Source: Phyllobacterium zundukense
Lineage (GTDB): Bacteria > Pseudomonadota > Alphaproteobacteria > Rhizobiales > Rhizobiaceae
Assembly (NCBI RefSeq): GCF_025452195.1
Contig: NZ_CP104973.1
Coordinates: 1,426,001 to 1,490,000, forward strand
Direction: 5' to 3'
Length of the DNA: 64,000 bases
This document shows positions 24,308 to 35,100 of the stretch, piece by piece (positions within the stretch are counted from its first letter, which is position 1; each line of letters begins with the position of its first letter). The position numbers and the translations under genes were made by a program. Under the pieces are notes generated by a model. The model did no database searches, had not been told where the DNA came from, and worked only from the letters and a program-made list of their open reading frames with translations.

Positions 24308-26986
24308 TCAAGGGTTTTCGACGATCATCAACATGTGATGACCAGTCAGATTGATAGTCATTTCATAGTATTCATCGCGGTCCATATCGACCTCTATCAG
24401 CGTTTTTTGCAGTTCATCCGTCCCTTCGTGACGAACGCGGATCGGTAAGGGTTGCGCGTCGGCCTCCGCGCCGTAGGTATCCTCGAATCGATCTTCCAGA
24501 CTGTCGATGACATCTTCGAAGATCTCATACCTGGACATCTCGATGCGATCGCCAACCATGAAGTCGAGAATCTGGTGAATGACTTCGGCACTGGAACTCC
24601 CTTCCGGGATATGGAATTCAAAAGTGTCGGCGCCACCGCCGCCCTCAAGCACCATGGCGGTGGTTCCGACGATCACCTGATCGTTGCCTGTGCTCCCGAC
24701 CACCTGTTCGAAGCCGGAAATCACATCGTGCCCGATATCGAAGCCTGTCGCCGCGCCCGAATCCAGATCGATGAGCACGCCTTGCGCCGACTGCGAGTAG
24801 TCGAGCGTGTCGGATCCAGCCTGACCTGAGTAGATGTCATTGCTGCCATCAGCCGCCGCTTGTACTATATCGTCGCCGGTGCCAGCCAACACGCAATCCG
24901 CCCCTTCGCCGTCTGCGATCACGTCGTTGCCAGCACCACCCGATAAGGTATCATTACCGCTTCCTCCAGAAATCATATCGTCGCCTGCGTTTCCGAAGAT
25001 GCTTTCGCTGGCCGTGCTGCCGTTGATTTCGTCGGCTCCCGCACCCGCATTGATCACCTCAAAATTGGTAATGCTGTCCGTACCGATTTCCGCGCCGCTG
25101 GCGTTGGCGGCAACGACATCGATGACCACGGTCATCAGGGCGGCCGAATAATCGAGCGTGTCGATGCCTTCCCCGCCGTCATAGGCATCATCGACTATAT
25201 CCAGGGCGGCTGTGACCGTGTCATTACCGGCACCGCCGCTTACAGAGTCTTGCCCCGCGCCATCAGACAGGTGATCATTGCCCTTGCCGCCAGACACAAT
25301 GTCGGCGCCACCCCGGCCATCGATCACATCATCGCCACCATTGCCGTGGATCTCCTCGGCCGCATCGCTGCCTTGGATGTCATCCTGTCCCGCCCCAGCC
25401 AGCAAAACCTCGAAGTTCGAAATCGTGTCCTCACCAATCTCGGCGCTGGATGCAGTACCTTCGTCGACATCGATCGTGCTTCCGTACAGGACTGCGGTAT
25501 AATCGAGCGTATCGACGCCAGGGCCGCCGTCATAAACGTCGGGCACCTGATCGGTATCAACCAAGACGGTATCGTTGCCATCGTCGCCGCGCACAATGTC
25601 CTTGCCAGGGCCACCACTGAGAACATCATCGTCGAGGCCACCGTCAAGAACGTCGGCACCGGCCTGGCCAAAAATGTTATCATTGCCGCCGCCGCCATCC
25701 AGGCGGTCATCGCCTGCATCGCCATGGATCGTATCGCGGCCGAGATCACCGGCAACGCTGTCATTGCCCTCACCACCAAACAGCAGGTCGTCATCCTCTC
25801 CGCCGCTGATCGTATCATCGCCACTTTCGCCGAAGATGGTGTCGCGACCTTCCTCGCCGAACAGCCGGTCGTTGCCGCTGCCGCCGAAGACCTGATCGTC
25901 ACCGAGGCCGGCCAAAACGATGTCGTCGCCAGCGCCTGCAAAGATGAGATCATTACCGCTGCCGGTGATGATATGGTCATTGCCATTGCCGCCATTGACC
26001 GTGTCGTTGCCGCCCCGGCTGTCTATATTGTCATTGCCGTCACGCCCGTCGATGTCGTCAGCGCAGCTTGTTCCGATGAGGATATCGTCGCCTTGGGTAC
26101 CGATAATGGGCGGTGCCTTCAGCACGGAGAACTGGGCCGTCTGCAGAATCGACACCTTGCCGTCGCTGATCTGATAGGTGACGGTCACGGGACCGAGCAT
26201 CGCCGCATCGAAATACCAGCCGCTCGGCGTTTGCGTCAGTGTCCCCGACGACACGGAAACATTCTCGATGCGGAGCGCATCGCCATCCGGATCAGATGCA
26301 CCGCGCAGGAGATCGGAAAGCCCGATCAGGGCGACGGCACAACCAAAGACATCCGCCAGATAGACCGGCCCGTTGACCTTGGGCGCGCGATTGACCGCTT
26401 TCTCCTCGTCCGTATCGTCATCCTCGTCTTCATCGATATCCTCGTAAGGATCGACGTCGTGCACCGGCGCAACCTGAACGTTTGCGCCACCCCCACCCAC
26501 ACCGCCGCTGCCAATATTTGATACCCGGCCACCGCGCCAGGCATTGTCGTTTGCCGCATGGAAGGAGAACGATACCCCGCCGAACTTCTTCAAGAGAGCC
26601 GAGTTTGGCAGGTTGAGCTTTTGAAACTCGATCATCGGGGAATCGGAAAGCTCATAGCGCCAGTCTCCGCTACCGAACAATCGGCCACCGGAACCTGGCT
26701 TCTCCTTTGCTGGTTCTTCGACTTCCGTCATCACTTCGGGAGCGCCAGCTGCTGAAACCTCAGGCGACCCGGACTGCTCGGGTGCTTGAGATTTAGCTTC
26801 TTCTTGCGTGTCGCCACTTCCGAGCCGCGGGAACGCGCTTTTCAGGTAAAGTGCAAGCCCGGTGAGAAACACCGTAAAGAACAGCGGTGCATTGGACCGT
26901 TTGTCCTGGTTCTTCAGGGCATAATGTTCATGTGACTCGTCCGTTTCCGGCTTGGTTGTTTTGGTACCTTTGACATCGATTATCAT
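24308..26986 (-). CDS. RTX calcium-binding repeat protein with N-terminal membrane segment
   Basis: 892 residues. A polar N-terminus is followed by one hydrophobic helix (about 33-55), a proline/glutamate-rich linker, an acidic Asp/Glu run (about 185-195) and an Ig/cadherin-like unit. From about residue 300 come many GGxGxDxux nonapeptides, divided by three about 110-residue modules that each hold a D-x-Y-D/S-G...DTLDYS signature. The acidic C-terminus shows no textbook T1SS signal. The gene overlaps the ABC exporter gene by ATGA and precedes the adaptor, so it is part of, or a partner to, the secretion machine. An N-terminal membrane segment is unusual for a T1SS cargo. Confidence 0.85.
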   Translation of the reverse strand: MIIDVKGTKTTKPETDESHEHYALKNQDKRSNAPLFFTVFLTGLALYLKSAFPRLGSGDTQEEAKSQAPEQSGSPEVSAAGAPEVMTEVEEPAKEKPGSGGRLFGSGDWRYELSDSPMIEFQKLNLPNSALLKKFGGVSFSFHAANDNAWRGGRVSNIGSGGVGGGGANVQVAPVHDVDPYEDIDEDEDDDTDEEKAVNRAPKVNGPVYLADVFGCAVALIGLSDLLRGASDPDGDALRIENVSVSSGTLTQTPSGWYFDAAMLGPVTVTYQISDGKVSILQTAQFSVLKAPPIIGTQGDDILIGTSCADDIDGRDGNDNIDSRGGNDTVNGGNGNDHIITGSGNDLIFAGAGDDIVLAGLGDDQVFGGSGNDRLFGEEGRDTIFGESGDDTISGGEDDDLLFGGEGNDSVAGDLGRDTIHGDAGDDRLDGGGGNDNIFGQAGADVLDGGLDDDVLSGGPGKDIVRGDDGNDTVLVDTDQVPDVYDGGPGVDTLDYTAVLYGSTIDVDEGTASSAEIGEDTISNFEVLLAGAGQDDIQGSDAAEEIHGNGGDDVIDGRGGADIVSGGKGNDHLSDGAGQDSVSGGAGNDTVTAALDIVDDAYDGGEGIDTLDYSAALMTVVIDVVAANASGAEIGTDSITNFEVINAGAGADEINGSTASESIFGNAGDDMISGGSGNDTLSGGAGNDVIADGEGADCVLAGTGDDIVQAAADGSNDIYSGQAGSDTLDYSQSAQGVLIDLDSGAATGFDIGHDVISGFEQVVGSTGNDQVIVGTTAMVLEGGGGADTFEFHIPEGSSSAEVIHQILDFMVGDRIEMSRYEIFEDVIDSLEDRFEDTYGAEADAQPLPIRVRHEGTDELQKTLIEVDMDRDEYYEMTINLTGHHMLMIVENP

Positions 26987-28749
26987 GCTGAAACCCTCGA
27001 TGTGACGCGCGGCGCATTTTGTGCGGCAGGCGCGGGTCGGTTGACTGTTTCTGCGGGTGCGGATGATTTGAGAATCTCGTCTTTTGGTCCGAAAGCCACC
27101 ATCTTGCCGTTCTGTATGACGGCGACCATGTCGACTGCGGCCAAAGCGCTTGGCCGGTGCGCTATAACGACGGCTATGCCGCCGCGTTCGCGTATGGCCT
27201 TGATCGTCTGGGTCAAGGCCATTTCGCCTTCACCATCAAGATTGGAATTTGGCTCGTCCATGACCACGATGAAAGGATTGCGGTAGAGGGCACGTGCCAA
27301 GCCGATGCGCTGCCGCTGGCCAGCGGAAAGTGAAGCGCCCTGCGGACCAAGTGCCGTACGATAGCCGTCCGGCATGCGCACGATCATCTCATGAATCCCG
27401 GTGATCTGGGCCGCTTCGACGATCGCCCGTGCATCCACCTTGGGTTCCAGGCGCGAGATATTCTCTTCGACGGTGGCATCCAGCAAGGCTACATCCTGCG
27501 GAAGATAGCCCATGTATTGGCCAAGCTTGCTGTCCGACCACTGGGTCAGTTCGGCGTCATCCAGTCGCACGCTGCCGCGTAGCGTCGGCCAGATACCGGT
27601 CAAAGCCCGGGCAAGCGTCGTCTTGCCGCCGCCGCTCGGTCCGATGATGCCTAGCGCCTGGCCCGCATTGATCTCAAAGCTCACATCGCTCAGAAGCACG
27701 CGGCCAGACCCGGGTGCGGCTACCGTGATCTTTTCAACCTTCAACGATCTAATAGGAGCCGGCAGGTCCATCGGTGCCTCGATAGAAGATAGTGCGACGA
27801 CGGTTTCCTTGAGCCTGCCAAATGCCGTGCGCGCAGCGACGACACTCTTCCAGTTACCAATCGCGAGATCGACGGGCGCGAGAGCGCGGGCTGAAGCAAC
27901 CGACGCGGCGATAATTGCGCCAGCGGACAACTCACCCTGGATCGTGAGCCACGCGCCCAGGCCAAGCACTGCAGATTGCAGGATCATGCGAAGTACACGA
28001 GAGATCGCTCCAAATGTTCCAGTGATGTCGTTTGTGCGTGTCTGAAGTTCGAGGTGATCCTGATTGGCTTGATTGAAGCGATCAACCGCCCTTCCGGCAA
28101 AACCCATCGCCTTCAGAATATCGGCGTTGCGGGCGTTTGAATCGGCGATCCCGTTGCGGGCAATGGCGGCCTGATGGGTTGCGCTTGCCAAGCGGCGTGT
28201 CATCAGCTCGGTAGCAATTGTCAGCATCGACAGGACGAAGGCTCCGGCAAAGGTGAGAGCGCCGAGATAGGGATGAAGCATGTAAACAAAAATTAGGTAG
28301 AGCGGCATCCACGGCAGGTCGAACAGCGCAACCGGACCCTGGCTGCCGAGGAAGCCGCGTACCGTATCGACATCGCGGCCACGCTCCAGTGCCTCGGCCG
28401 TGGAAAAACCAAAGCGGGGCATATCGATAGCCACTTGATGCGCCATCGGAGCGATCCTGCTGTCGAGACGTGCGCCAATACGCACCAGCACCTGCGAGCG
28501 GATAATATCGAACATGCCCTGGAACAGATAAAGACCGATGGCCAGAGCCGACAAGGCGAGAAGCGTTGGAACGCTGCCGCTCGTCAGGGCGCGATCGTAA
28601 ATCTGCAGCATGTAGAAGGAGCCGGTCAGGGCGAGAATGTTGATGACGCCGGAGGTGGTGAAGAGAAACACGAATATCCCGCGAAAGCCTTGCGTCAGCT
28701 TCTCGGCATTTTTCCGCTTGGTGCCAGTCAATGGGGTTTTCGAGCGCAT
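26983..28749 (-). CDS. Type I secretion system permease/ATPase (PrsD/HlyB-like)
   Basis: 588 residues: a six-helix exporter domain (about 25-310, FDLPWMPLYLIFVYMLHPYLG) and an ABC ATPase with Walker A GPSGGGKTTL (370-379), signature LSAGQRQ (about 474), Walker B FIVVMDEP (about 493) and the H-loop IAHRP. There is no N-terminal C39 peptidase domain, as in PrtD/PrsD exporters of RTX proteins with uncleaved C-terminal signals. The stop codon overlaps the start of the RTX gene (ATGA). Confidence 0.94.
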   Translation of the reverse strand: MRSKTPLTGTKRKNAEKLTQGFRGIFVFLFTTSGVINILALTGSFYMLQIYDRALTSGSVPTLLALSALAIGLYLFQGMFDIIRSQVLVRIGARLDSRIAPMAHQVAIDMPRFGFSTAEALERGRDVDTVRGFLGSQGPVALFDLPWMPLYLIFVYMLHPYLGALTFAGAFVLSMLTIATELMTRRLASATHQAAIARNGIADSNARNADILKAMGFAGRAVDRFNQANQDHLELQTRTNDITGTFGAISRVLRMILQSAVLGLGAWLTIQGELSAGAIIAASVASARALAPVDLAIGNWKSVVAARTAFGRLKETVVALSSIEAPMDLPAPIRSLKVEKITVAAPGSGRVLLSDVSFEINAGQALGIIGPSGGGKTTLARALTGIWPTLRGSVRLDDAELTQWSDSKLGQYMGYLPQDVALLDATVEENISRLEPKVDARAIVEAAQITGIHEMIVRMPDGYRTALGPQGASLSAGQRQRIGLARALYRNPFIVVMDEPNSNLDGEGEMALTQTIKAIRERGGIAVVIAHRPSALAAVDMVAVIQNGKMVAFGPKDEILKSSAPAETVNRPAPAAQNAPRVTSRVSA

Positions 28750-28814
28750 TTTTTCTTACCGTTTCTTGTTGAGGCTTTAGGCGGAGCGGCCATGGGTGGA
28801 CCGCGCTCGCCAGT

Positions 28815-29114
28815 TCAAATCCAATATGCTGGGCCTGCCTGTCGTTTGACGCCCCGCCACTTCTTGGACGCCCTAGTCGCGAGGCGCCTCATCAATACTT
28901 CCGCAGCAATCGTTATGACCGCCATGACCAACGCAGCAATCGGGCCAAGAACTGACGGGTACGCACAGACTGCGAGGAGATAGAGAGGGAGCCAGGGCAG
29001 ATGCAGCGTCTTTATCAGGCTAGCCGCGCCCAGAACGCCGGCATTGCGATGCTTGAACGGCCTATGGCGAGCCACGTTGCTCGCAGGGTTGGCAAAATCA
29101 GATCTTGAACGCAT
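28815..29114 (-). CDS. Truncated T1SS ABC permease relic (99 aa)
   Basis: Residues 37-80 (LHLPWLPLYLLAVCAYPSVLG, then VMAVITIAAEVLMRRLA) align with the helix 3-4 region of the adjacent exporter (LPWMPLYLIFVYMLHPYLG...LTIATELMTRRLA), but the rest of the permease and all of the ATPase are missing. The ATG at 29114 has a good AAGGGGGG site, so it may still be translated. It looks like the remnant of a duplicated exporter gene, between the peroxidase and the intact exporter. A small two-helix accessory protein is the alternative. Confidence 0.6.
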   Translation of the reverse strand: MRSRSDFANPASNVARHRPFKHRNAGVLGAASLIKTLHLPWLPLYLLAVCAYPSVLGPIAALVMAVITIAAEVLMRRLATRASKKWRGVKRQAGPAYWI

Positions 29115-29147
29115 TCTCGTGACCCCCCTTTTGTTATTTGTATAGGG

Positions 29148-29174
29148 CGGCGAGCCGGTTATTGCGGCTCGCCG
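29148..29174. terminator. Strong hairpin between peroxidase stop and downstream operon genes
   Basis: CGGCGAGCC (29148-29156), 9-nt loop, GGCTCGCCG (29166-29174), 13 bp past the peroxidase stop. No U-tract follows on the minus strand, so it may be an RNA-stabilising or processing hairpin that lowers rather than ends downstream transcription. Confidence 0.5.
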
Positions 29175-29186
29175 TCAGTTCACGGA

Positions 29187-32100
29187 CTACAGATGGAAGT
29201 CCGAGTTGGTCAGGTCGTGGTTGCCCTTAATGCTCAAACGCAACTCTGCCCCGCTATCGCCATCGACGCTGCCCTGGACGATCGTATATTCGCCGTCCTC
29301 GCGGGTTTCATGCGTGACAACTAGTTGTGCGGCACCGCTTAACGTCGAGCCTGCAACCAGCGTGAAGGACTGGTTCCCGCCGGCGCCGCCATTGGCATCG
29401 ATACCGCCAAGATCGAGCTTGTCTCCTGGTTGGAAGCCCGCGATCGTATCTCCGTCTGCATCACCTGCGGAGAGGAAGCGGAAGGTGTCATTGCCTGCGC
29501 CGCCGTCGATGACATTGACGGCACTGCTTGCAGTGATCGTATCGTTGCCGGACCCGGTCACGACATTTTCGACATTCCACAGTGTGTCATTGCCCGATTG
29601 ACTGCCCAATGCGCTTCCCCGGCCGGCAAAGCCCGTTCCGAGGTCGACTGTGAGGTTGGCTGTGATCGCTGCCATGTCGAGCGTATCGCTGCCGGCATCG
29701 CCGTAGTAGTTGTCATTCCCGTCGCTGGCTTCAGCGACGAACATGTCGTTGCCATCTCCACCATGCGCGGTGTCGTTGCCGGAACCGGTATTGATCAGAT
29801 CGTTTCCAGCATCGCCGAAGATGCGGTCTGATCCGGCATCGCCGTAGAGCATATCGTTGCCAGCCCCGCCGAGAACATCATCGCTGCCAGCACCGCCGAA
29901 AGCCATGTCATCCCCGTCCTGTGCACTGATGAAGTCGTCACCTTCATCGCCGCGGATGACATCTGCTCCCGCACCACCCATTACTGTGTCGGTGCCGCCA
30001 AGCGCGATGATCGTTTCGCCATTGGCAGTGCCAAGCAGAACGTCCGCATTGGCTGTACCTACAACCGGAGCACCTGGTGAGTCCGAACCTGGAGCTGGAA
30101 CATCGTCATCATCATCCACCGGATCCCCGCCGATCTGGGGCATGCCATCGGGCGCAGTGAACTTGATGGTTTGTTCACTGCTGGTCAGTGTCGTGACGCC
30201 ATCTTCTATCGTTGCTTCATAGTCTGCGATGGTCGCCCCGTTTGGCAGTTCGATCACGTCCTGAGGACGGAGGTTGCCGACGATCGTGTCGTTGCCTCCG
30301 TTGGACCTGAAGACGATGCGGTGTGCCGAACTCAAGGCCGAGATGTCGACCGTGTCATCGCCTGTGTTCCCATCGATGGTGATGGTGCTGAAGTTCAGGC
30401 TCGTAAACGGCGTATTGAAGTTGCCGATAACCTGGATCGTGTCGCCGTTGTTCACCCCTCCATCCGGCGTATTCGGATTGTTGCCGTTGTTGGCAGTGGT
30501 ATTGAGGGTGTTCACGGAGATTTCTTCGATATTATCGAGTTCGGCAATGATGGTCGTCGTTAGCCCGACGGTGCGGGTAATGATGATCTCAGTGTTGGCT
30601 CCGGACACCGCGATACCGGCCAAGATAGCTTCGGCCCTTGCGTAGATCCGGAATGTCTCGGCCGTTCCGACCACCCCGTTCACGATAAAGGTGTCGATGC
30701 CACCGGCTTCGCCGTTGACCATGTCGAAGCCATCGGTAGCACCCGCCGCATTCCAGATGATGGTATCGTTACCGGTGCCAGCGAGGATGATGTCGTCGCC
30801 CGTGCCGCCGCTGATCGTATCGCCGCCGTCACCGGCATTGATGTTATCGTTGCCACCACCGCCATTGATGGTCGTCCCATTGAGGTCACCGACGATGATT
30901 TCGCTGCCGGCGCCGCCATTGATGGTGCCCGTCACCTGAGTGACCGTTACCGTCGTTGTCGGATCGGTCAGCGCACCATCACTGGCTACGTAGTTGAAAC
31001 TGCCTCCGGGTCCGCCGGTATTGGAAACCGTCACCGCAGTAGCTCCAAGTGTGGGCGCGTTGAGACCGTTCTGGCCGCCCACGGACGTGATTGTCACCGG
31101 AGAACCTTCGGGGTCCGTGTCATTGGCGAGAAGCGCCGACAGGGCGATGGAAAAATTCCCGGCAGCGACATTGGTAATAACAGTGTCGTTGTTTCCGACC
31201 GGCGCATCGTTCGTGGCGGTGACGGTGACCGTCGCCGTGGCGACGTTGCTGTTCAATAGCCCGTCATTGACTGTAACCTGAATAATTCTAGCGCCAGGAG
31301 TCGGGTTATCCGAAGAGTTCGCATACCGTACTTGCTGGATCGCCGTCCGGTAGTTGGCGATGGAGGCTGTACCCGAGAGGTTCAGAGTGATCTGACCTGG
31401 TACGGATGAGTCCACCGATGAGGTAATGCCACCCGGAAGGCCGCCGAGCACCGACAGGACATCACCAGCACTGGCATTGGTCAGAACGACCTGGGCCGAA
31501 GCCATAGTCGTACCGTCATCGGTGATCAGTGCGCCAGCTGCGATGGCGACGCCGAGCCCGTTTTCCGCGTAGCTCGCTTGGTAGTTGTTACCCGGAGTGC
31601 CGGGGACGGTCGTGGTTGTGCTTGTGGTAGTTGCTATATTGAAGTTGTTGATCCGAACTTCTTCGCCCACCGTGTTGATCGCAGAGGAAACAAATCGGAT
31701 GGCCGAGTTCGCCCCCGCTCCCGTGAGATTCAGGTTCAAACTGCTCGATCCCGCACCGGTGAATGGATTCCCGGAGTTGCTGCCTATCGTTTGCAGCACC
31801 GTGAAATTTCCAGGCGCAAACGACCCTGATGCTGAGAACTGCACCTCAATCGTCTCGCCGGCGTCGATACTGTTACCGTTGTTCAGCCGATCATAGTCAA
31901 ACGATAGTGTCGCAGTCGTCAGGCCGCTGAGATTGACCGTTCGTGCAATCGACGCCCCGTCGCCGCTGAGGAAGCGCAGTTCGTTAGAACCGCCAAATGC
32001 ACCGGCATCCAACTGGATCTGGCCGGCAGTCACGCCGCCACTGTCATCAGCCTCCACCCAAGGCGTTCCCGCCCAGTTCACGGTGCCGTTGCTGTTGTTG

Positions 32101-35100
32101 AAGGCTGCTGTATCGAAGAAATCACGATATGCATTAGGAACGGATACGGTTGTCGTCGTGGTGACATCGCCGTGAAGATCCAGCGTCGGTGCTTGTAGCG
32201 AGATGTCCTGATCGGTGAAGTCCAGAATCTCGACATTACGGATGGTATCGGTGCCGTCGGTCGCAAGACCGCCGGTATGGGCCACCGTGATGGTTCCATC
32301 GGTATTGAAGTCGATATCGTATTCGTCTCTCGCGCCAGAAAACACCGCACGATCGACATCGGCAATGCCGTCGCTGTCGGGATCGTCATTACTGTTCTTG
32401 ATCATTCGAACGATGCCCAGCTGGCCCGGATTGATCGAGCCGTTGAACATGCTGGCGGCAAGTGTCGTCATCGACTTGTGCAGAGCGATCGGCGTACCCG
32501 CGTGCTCGGTATCGCCGGCGGCGTAGACGGCGATCTGGACGTCGAGATACTTGTCGCCGTCGATGATGTCGTCGCCGGCATTGCCGGTGATGGCATCGCT
32601 GCCGTCACCGCCGAGGATGATGTCGCCACCATCAAAGGTCGTCACGCCGGCGCCGAGAACCTCCTGCAGGCCCTGGATAAGGGCGATGCCCTCTGCATCC
32701 AGCACACTGCCGCGATAACCCGTGGTGCCGCCGTTAGCCAGCGGTGCACGATCCGCGGCCACGTCTTGCGTGCCCTTCAGTACGTCATTGAACCTCGTGC
32801 CGGAGAGTCCTTCCATCGACTCGTACTCGTCCAGCGCCGCGTTCTGTGGGAGGGTCGGTGCTTCGTCAAAGATGATCGGGATGGACAGGTCGGCGTTCAC
32901 CCCGACCAGATTATCCTTGTAGGTCGCCCAATCGAAGCCGGACATGCCCACCATCTTGCCGCGGCCGGCGCTGCCGACCATGACGTCGTCGCCACCCTCG
33001 CCGATATACTCGTCGAAGCCGCCATCGCCGAGGAACACGTCGTTCCCATCGATGCCGTCATGGGCGAAAATCTCGTCGAAGTTGTCGCCGGGGGCACCAT
33101 CGAAGGTGCCGGTTTCGATCCAGTCGTCCCCCTCGTTGCCGAGGATGCGTTCGGCATTCTTGTTGCCGTAGATGAAGTCGTTGCCGGTGCCAGCGAACAC
33201 TTCCGAGCCCGCATCGGTCCCAAGGAAGATAAAGTCCTGGCCGTCATTACCCATCACCAGGTCGAGGCCTGGCCCGGCGTGCACCACGTCATTTCCCTTG
33301 CCGGCCTTGATGTTGTCGTCGCCGCCGGAGTCCTTGATGATGTCGTCGCCATCGCCACCATTGATGATGTCGTTTCCGAAGCCACCGTCCATGTTGTCAT
33401 TGCCGCCATCGCCGAACAACGTGTCGTCGCCGATGCCTGCAATCAAGAAATCTGCCCCGTCAGTGCCACCAAGCACCACATGGTCGTCGCCGGTGTAGCG
33501 GAGGTAGTTGGTGTCGGCTCCGGGCGTAGCCGGGTTGTTCCGGATGACGAGCTGCGTGAGGATGCCACTGCCGACCGGGTCGAGGCCACGGTTGTCGGCG
33601 CTTTCATCCACCGCCGTGCCGGGGTCGTCCTGCAATATGCCGTCGAGACCTGCGTCCTCGCCAAGGTCAGGATTGTATTGCTTGGTCCGGTCAACCTCAA
33701 GGATGAGGCCTGGCGTCGAGAATACGTCCGAAGGCAGATGCGTCGCGTCGGTATTGCGCATGATCATGGCGGCGAAGGAGTTGTTCTCCATCTCACCGAA
33801 CAGATGCAGGCCATCTAGCCGCTGCAGGTAGTAGAAGCGGTCACCGCTCTGCAGGTTCTCCATCTGCACTTCGAAGACGAAGTTGAAGGTCGAGCCAAGC
33901 ATGCCGCCGAACGGCATGGTCTCTTCGGCCAGGCCACCGATCCAGAGATCGACATTGTTGAGGCCGCCGAGCGAGCCACCGGCATAGGCGCCTGTGGCGT
34001 TGAGGAAATCGAGAGCGTCAGCGGGAACCGCCATGCCGCCGACTGACACGCCGGTGATGATGGTAAGCGCTGCGTCGCGCTTCTCCTGGAGCGTGTCGGC
34101 GGTTGTAATCAGCGTATGCGTGCCGTAAGAGGCGATGAAGTTAATGATCGAGGCTTCATTCTTGAGGTGCCCGGCAAAATCGACCCAGCTCTCATAGGGC
34201 TTGAGCAGGACGTTCTGGTTGCTTGCCTCGTAGAATTCAGCGCGGGCAGTATTCAGCGACGGTACGCCGGTATCACGGCCGCGTGCCAGATTGATAGTCG
34301 CGAGGTCGAGCGGCAGCCCGAGCAGGTTGTTGCGCAACGCGCTGGTGACGAACTCGTCGATCTGGTTGCCGACCTGGCGGGTCATGCCGCGGATGATCGA
34401 GCCGGCAGCGACCCCGTCGTCGATCGTGCCCCCCGGCCCGTTAAACGCGGTCGGGTTAAGGAAGCCCTGGATCAGACTGATGTGATCGGGCGTGAAGGTC
34501 GGGTCGAACTGGTCGATCGACTCGGTCAGCATCGAGTGGCCGAAGCGGTAGACCACGTGGGCGAATTCGGCCACGATCGACGGATTGAGCGTGGTGTCGA
34601 AGCCATCCGGAACCAGGAAGACGTTGATATTGGGCTGGATCTTGCGGGCGAATTCTTCGAACACGAGGTGCTGGTACTGCATCTCGGTGCCAAACTTGGC
34701 AGCCTGGAACAGGCGTGCGCCATCCCAAATCAGTCCAGTTGCGTCTGCCGGAACACTCGTCACATCGACTGCAAGCCATTCGTTGAGGAAGGCCACTGCC
34801 TCGGCCTCCGACCCGCCGCCATCGAGAATGGCCTGGGCGTCGGCAAGGGTAACTTCTTTGGTATGTTCGACCAGCCGGTTGTGCTCGGCATGGAAGACAT
34901 GGTGGACGGCGGTCAGGCCGATATTTTCGTTGACGCGGCCGTCGCCGGCGATGAAGTGCGCGTCGAGCAGTTCGTTGTCGTACTCCCCGTCGATAGGAAT
35001 GTTGCCGCCGATTTCGGTATCGCCATCGGCAAGGCCTTCCGGCGCCGCGCCGTGAGCGATATCGGCAAGGAACGCGTGATTCGTGCGAATGGCGGTTGCC

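Noticed and set aside
24834..26040. Dense short DNA repeats that could be taken for a CRISPR array
   Set aside because: The periodicity is about 27 bp, equal to the nine-residue RTX repeat, and lies in a coding frame. There are no constant repeats with unique spacers, and no cas genes.
25250..26521. 423-codon open frame antisense to the RTX protein
   Set aside because: It is the complement of the GC-rich, codon-biased RTX repeats, which keep the opposite frame open. There is no ribosome-binding site, and the product is repetitive Val/Ala/Ile without any family.
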